From positions 1 through 38,661 of the forward strand of contig JAUXDF010000002.1 in the NCBI GenBank assembly GCA_030618505.1: 38,661 nucleotides of DNA. Direction: 5' to 3'. Origin of the DNA: Spongiibacteraceae bacterium (lineage in GTDB: Bacteria > Pseudomonadota > Gammaproteobacteria > Pseudomonadales > PIVM01). Within the stretch, counting starts at the first letter, position 1, and the number at the start of each line of letters is the position of its first letter. Below the pieces are notes generated by a model. It saw only the letters and a program-made list of their open reading frames with translations. It was not told the DNA's origin and made no database searches. The position numbers and the translations under genes are program-made. Shown here one piece after another: positions 35,098 through 38,661 of this stretch.

Positions 35098-35143
35098 ATT
35101 AGCATAAGCTTAAATAGCAATGCTTATATTAGCCCACCCTAAT
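35098..35143 (-). promoter_or_regulatory. Two palindromic operator candidates before the DUF442-like gene
   Basis: Plus-strand sites ATTAGC-CCAC-CCTAAT (35128-35143) and the weaker ATTAGC-ATAA-GCTTAA (35098-35113) are spaced exactly 30 bp apart, three helical turns. Both carry the extension TATATTAGC that is also present (reversed) before the ArsR-family gene at 132-140. On the minus strand a promoter can be drawn: TTGCTA (35120-35115), 16 bp, TATACT (35098-35093). The proximal site would lie in its spacer. Control by the ArsR-family regulator encoded at 195 is inference. Confidence 0.5.
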
Positions 35144-35205
35144 ACTATGCCTTCTGCTCATTTCAACACTGCACGATTTTTTCCACAGACTCACAAATCA
35201 GGGTT

Positions 35206-36363
35206 TTAGGCAAAAAGTTGCTCTTCCCACAAAACATAGGGTTCCGTGCGACTCTTGGATACGTACATCGCCTTATCAGCCTTTTCCTGCAAGCTTTGCA
35301 GATCACAGCCATGATCAGGGTAGATTGCCGCACCGATACTGGCTTTTAACTCTACTGTTGCCTGTTGTAGTAACATGGGTTTTTCGATTTTTTTGAATAG
35401 TTTTTTTGCTACTGCCCCCACTTGTTCTTCACTGTCGATATTATCCAGAATAATCACAAACTCATCTCCGCCGATGCGAGCAATCATATCTGTTTGTCGA
35501 ACACTCAACCTCAGTCGGGTAGCAATGTTAAGTAGCAACAAATCACCTGCCCTGTGACCATAGGTATCATTGATGCCCTTAAAACCATTTAAGTCAATCA
35601 TCAACAAACCAAAACGCTGCTCATAACGGCGAGCACGCTTACTGGCAATATCCAGGTGATGATAAAAGTTTCGTCGATTAGGTAGTTTGGTCAGGGGGTC
35701 ATGGCTGGCAAGAAATTCCAACAGCTCATTTTTTTTCGACAACACTTTGCGCAAGGAGCGGTTTAACGCTGCATAGATGGTAACAACCGAAGAGATGACG
35801 ACACCAACAGCCAAAAGAATAATAATCCAGGCAGTCGAAAAATTTTCGTTTATTATAATTTGCTCGAATTGATACCCGGTTTTCACCAGATAAAATAATA
35901 CCAATAAAGACATTATCATCATAACTGTCCAGACAACACTTAACCTGGTGCCACCTAGCATCGCTGCAATCAAAGGCAATAAAAACAATGCAGGCAAGGT
36001 TGGCGCCAGTGCGCCACCAAAATAAAAGCTGGAAAAGAAAAATACGGCCCAGATAACCGTTAATAATATATTAGCGGCAATTAGGCTTTGTCCGGTTATC
36101 CTAAGCACAGCCAAGCTCAACGAAATACCACTCATTAACAAGATAATCAGAATATTTGCTATCTTGGCGCCAGCAGAAGTTATAGATATCAAATAGGGGA
36201 TTAGTATGCCAATAGTAATAACTATAAATAGAATAGCAAAATTAATATTGACCAGAATTCGGTCACGATAAAGCGCCTCCCCGTCAAGCGCTTGAACTTG
36301 GGGGATAAATAGATCCAGGATGAAAAGCCAGATCTCTTTAAAGCGATCTATTAATTGAAGCAC
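35206..36363 (-). CDS. Membrane diguanylate cyclase (GGDEF) with I-site
   Basis: 385 residues from a GTG start. Six hydrophobic segments (about 38-205; AILFIVITIGILIPYLI, IILLAVGVVISSVVTIYAAL) form a membrane sensor of unknown ligand. The GGDEF domain (about 222-380) has HDPLTKLPNRRNF, DLNGFKGINDTYGH and the intact active loop IGGDEFVIIL. RQTD lies five residues before GGDEF, the RxxD inhibitory site for c-di-GMP product feedback. No EAL domain. It should make c-di-GMP for surface or biofilm control. It stands alone, 147 bp from the DUF442-like gene and divergent from rapA. Confidence 0.92.
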   Translation of the reverse strand: MLQLIDRFKEIWLFILDLFIPQVQALDGEALYRDRILVNINFAILFIVITIGILIPYLISITSAGAKIANILIILLMSGISLSLAVLRITGQSLIAANILLTVIWAVFFFSSFYFGGALAPTLPALFLLPLIAAMLGGTRLSVVWTVMMIMSLLVLFYLVKTGYQFEQIIINENFSTAWIIILLAVGVVISSVVTIYAALNRSLRKVLSKKNELLEFLASHDPLTKLPNRRNFYHHLDIASKRARRYEQRFGLLMIDLNGFKGINDTYGHRAGDLLLLNIATRLRLSVRQTDMIARIGGDEFVIILDNIDSEEQVGAVAKKLFKKIEKPMLLQQATVELKASIGAAIYPDHGCDLQSLQEKADKAMYVSKSRTEPYVLWEEQLFA

Positions 36364-36625
36364 ACTATTTAACTTATCTATATTATTGTCGTTTCACACC
36401 CTCAAGCCCACATTCCTATGCAGCCTGATAGAAAATAGTACACCTTTATTGAAGGTTCTGCACTTTTTCGTTATTTCGAGCAATCAATAAATCAGGCGCC
36501 AGTAAAGAACTCCGACATTTATCCATGATATAATCAACAGACTAGCTCGATACCTTCACTTACTGACTTCAAACCACCTTCTTTTAATTAATCAAACCTT
36601 CAACGCCATATTTACTCTTATTGCT

Positions 36626-38661
36626 ATGACAAACGAATTTATCCCCGGACAACGCTGGATTAGCCTTACCGAACATCACCTTGGTCTTGGTATTATTGTT
36701 GAACTCTCAGGCAGGCAAGTCACCATCAGCTTTCCTGCGGCAGATGAGCGCCGAACCTATGCCATTGATAATGCACCGCTAAACCGGGTACGTTTTCATA
36801 TTGGCGATAGCGTTAGCAACCTTGATGGTGAGGCGCTTACGGTAACAGGCATACATGAAGATGATGGCCTGCTGGTCTATGCCTGCCTCAACAAAGACTC
36901 TCATCAGGTGGTACTGGATGAGCTGGAGCTAGACAGTTTTATCCAGTTCTCGACACCACTGGATCGTTTATTATCGGGACAAATTGATCGCGGCTCGGCG
37001 CTGCAGTTAAGGGTGGAAACTCTCGAGCACCTGCGGGAACTCGATCAGTCCGAGGTATCGGGACTGTTAGGGGCCAGAACCTCACTACTCCCCCACCAAA
37101 TTTATATCGCCCACGAAGTCGGTCGCCGTCATGCCCCGCGAGTATTGCTGGCTGATGAAGTGGGGCTGGGTAAAACGATTGAAGCGGGTTTGATTATTCA
37201 TCAACAACTTTACACCAGCCAGGCACAACGGGTTTTAATACTGGTGCCCGACTCCCTGGTACACCAGTGGTTTATCGAGATGTTGCGCCGCTTTAATCTC
37301 CATTTTTCGATTTTTGATGATGAGCGCATTGCTACCACAGAGATGGGAGTAAACCCCTTTGAGACCGAACAGCTGATTCTTTGTCCTCTCTCCTTGCTCA
37401 GTGACAACCCTCATATTGCATCGGCTGCCAGTGCAGCACAGTGGGACTTGCTGGTCGTTGATGAGGCCCATCACCTTGAGTGGTCGTCCACACAACCCAG
37501 CGCGGCTTATAGCTGTGTTGAGGCGCTAAGCGCCAAAAGCAAAAGTGTCCTGCTGCTGACCGCCACCCCGGAACAGGTCGGCATTGAAAGCCATTTTGCT
37601 CGCCTGCGCCTACTCGACCCGGATCGCTTTTTCGACCTCGAGGCATTTAAACAACAAGAGAGCAGCTACCAGCCATTAAACGAGCTGCTCGAACAACTAC
37701 TGGCCTGCGAGCCAGCGACGATTACTTCAAACACAACACTTATGGATGCACTTGGCGGGTACATTGACACCACTCAGCTCGATGATATTTTGCAAAACAA
37801 GCCAAACCCCGTTGAGAATATAACCGCCCAACTGCTCGACCGTCACGGCACCAGTCGTGTGTTGTTTCGCAATACCCGCGCCGCTATTCCCAACTTTCCC
37901 GTCAGAGCTGCCCATCAATACCCCCTGGAGCAGCCCGCACAATACGCGCATTTAAGTGGCGAGCAACAATTAACACCCGAGCATTTTTACCAGGACGACG
38001 ACTGGGTATTATTTGACCCTCGAGTAAACTGGCTAACTGAGCAATTGAAATTGCTACGCCCGGAAAAAGTACTCGTCATCTGCGCCAATGCACAAAGCGC
38101 CATCACCCTTGAACAGCACCTGCGGCTAAAATCCGGCTTTCGCAGCGCTGTTTTCCATGAAAACACGACGCTGATAGAACGTGACCGAGCCGCCGCCTAC
38201 TTTGCCGATGAAGACGAAGGTGCGCAGGTACTTATCTGCTCGGAGATTGGCAGCGAAGGGCGTAACTTTCAATTTTCCCATCATCTGGTGTTATTTGATC
38301 TGCCCCTTAACCCTGATCTGGTCGAACAACGTATCGGCCGCCTCGATCGTATTGGGCAACGCAACACAATTAATATTCATGTGCCCTTTATTCAAGGCAG
38401 CGCCCAGGAAGTATTGTTCCGCTGGTATCACCAGGGATTAAATTTACTGGAAAAAAGCTGCGGGTCTGGAACGGTAATCTACGAAAATTTTGCCGATGAG
38501 CTGAACAAACAAATTAAAAAACCCGATGCCAAGCTCGATCAGCTAATTGATAAAACCGCGTTATTCGCCGAGCAAACACACGAACAACTACAACAGGGCC
38601 GCGACAAACTACTGGAATTAAATTCCTGCAGAAGTGATATCGCTGAAGATATCATTTACCA
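36626..38661 (+). CDS. rapA: RNA polymerase-associated ATPase RapA (HepA), 5' part
   Basis: The first 678 codons; the gene runs off the right edge (E. coli RapA has 968). This Swi2/Snf2-type ATPase binds RNA polymerase and recycles stalled complexes. The N-terminal Tudor-like part opens with PGQRWISLTEHHLGLGIIV. The helicase motifs are Walker A ADEVGLGKT (K183, the E. coli position), DEAH (279-282), LLTATPEQ, and in the second lobe ICANAQSA, CSEIGSEGRNFQF and QRIGRLDRIGQ. The start ATG 36626 matches the expected N-terminus. The reading frame is open to the last base. The 262 bp before it hold no recognised feature. Confidence 0.95.
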   Translation, partial: MTNEFIPGQRWISLTEHHLGLGIIVELSGRQVTISFPAADERRTYAIDNAPLNRVRFHIGDSVSNLDGEALTVTGIHEDDGLLVYACLNKDSHQVVLDELELDSFIQFSTPLDRLLSGQIDRGSALQLRVETLEHLRELDQSEVSGLLGARTSLLPHQIYIAHEVGRRHAPRVLLADEVGLGKTIEAGLIIHQQLYTSQAQRVLILVPDSLVHQWFIEMLRRFNLHFSIFDDERIATTEMGVNPFETEQLILCPLSLLSDNPHIASAASAAQWDLLVVDEAHHLEWSSTQPSAAYSCVEALSAKSKSVLLLTATPEQVGIESHFARLRLLDPDRFFDLEAFKQQESSYQPLNELLEQLLACEPATITSNTTLMDALGGYIDTTQLDDILQNKPNPVENITAQLLDRHGTSRVLFRNTRAAIPNFPVRAAHQYPLEQPAQYAHLSGEQQLTPEHFYQDDDWVLFDPRVNWLTEQLKLLRPEKVLVICANAQSAITLEQHLRLKSGFRSAVFHENTTLIERDRAAAYFADEDEGAQVLICSEIGSEGRNFQFSHHLVLFDLPLNPDLVEQRIGRLDRIGQRNTINIHVPFIQGSAQEVLFRWYHQGLNLLEKSCGSGTVIYENFADELNKQIKKPDAKLDQLIDKTALFAEQTHEQLQQGRDKLLELNSCRSDIAEDIIY

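Noticed and set aside
36626..38661. Truncated rapA pseudogene
   Set aside because: The frame is open with all motifs intact to the last base; it is cut only by the window edge.

Overview
The window looks like a chromosomal segment of a marine-type gammaproteobacterium. The best lineage evidence is a RapA-type RNA polymerase recycling ATPase at the right edge, whose Walker A lysine falls at residue 183. RND efflux, c-di-GMP, chemotaxis and multiheme cytochrome genes, moderate G+C and REP-like palindromes fit the same picture. No rRNA, tRNA, CRISPR array, prophage or IS transposase is visible. All genes look intact; only rapA is cut, by the window edge.

Layout. (1) 1-7250: an ArsR-family dithiol (BigR/SqrR-like) regulator, a GMC oxidoreductase, a monoheme cytochrome-TPR protein, a patatin phospholipase convergent with a class C beta-lactamase-like esterase, and a small radical SAM protein. 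(2) 7380-14000: an RND adaptor/pump pair, a MaoC dehydratase, an orphan solute-binding protein and a small outer-membrane barrel. (3) 14085-23880: the most unusual region. A minus-strand operon with almost no spacing encodes a cytochrome b-like membrane protein, two very large periplasmic c-type cytochromes (21 CXXCH motifs, and 21 plus one CX3CH) and an AMIN-TPR-beta-barrel protein. Divergent from it are a membrane-anchored [4Fe-4S]/flavin oxidoreductase and a Sel1/ankyrin protein. (4) 24097-28843: a chemoreceptor, an exported rhodanese, and a cytosolic histidine kinase overlapping a REC-TPR response regulator. (5) 29050-34413: a zinc protease/beta-propeller/outer-membrane barrel fusion, then a four-gene operon of two DUF1538 membrane proteins, a PII-like protein and a CBS-pair protein. 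(6) 34525-38661: an exported DUF442/phosphatase-like protein, a membrane GGDEF protein with an I-site, and the first 678 codons of rapA.

How the parts may work together. Region 3 reads as a complete electron path from a cytoplasmic reductant through the inner membrane and a chain of more than 40 hemes to an outer-membrane barrel. It could be an extracellular electron transfer conduit of a type unlike MtrCAB; this is inference from gene content and order. The ArsR-family regulator at the left end and the DUF442-like gene 34 kb away share a palindrome, ATTAGC-N4-SCTAAT, in their promoter regions, which suggests a small reactive-sulfur regulon. The DUF1538/PII/CBS operon looks like a transporter with two dedicated nucleotide-sensing regulators, and has an FNR-like box upstream.
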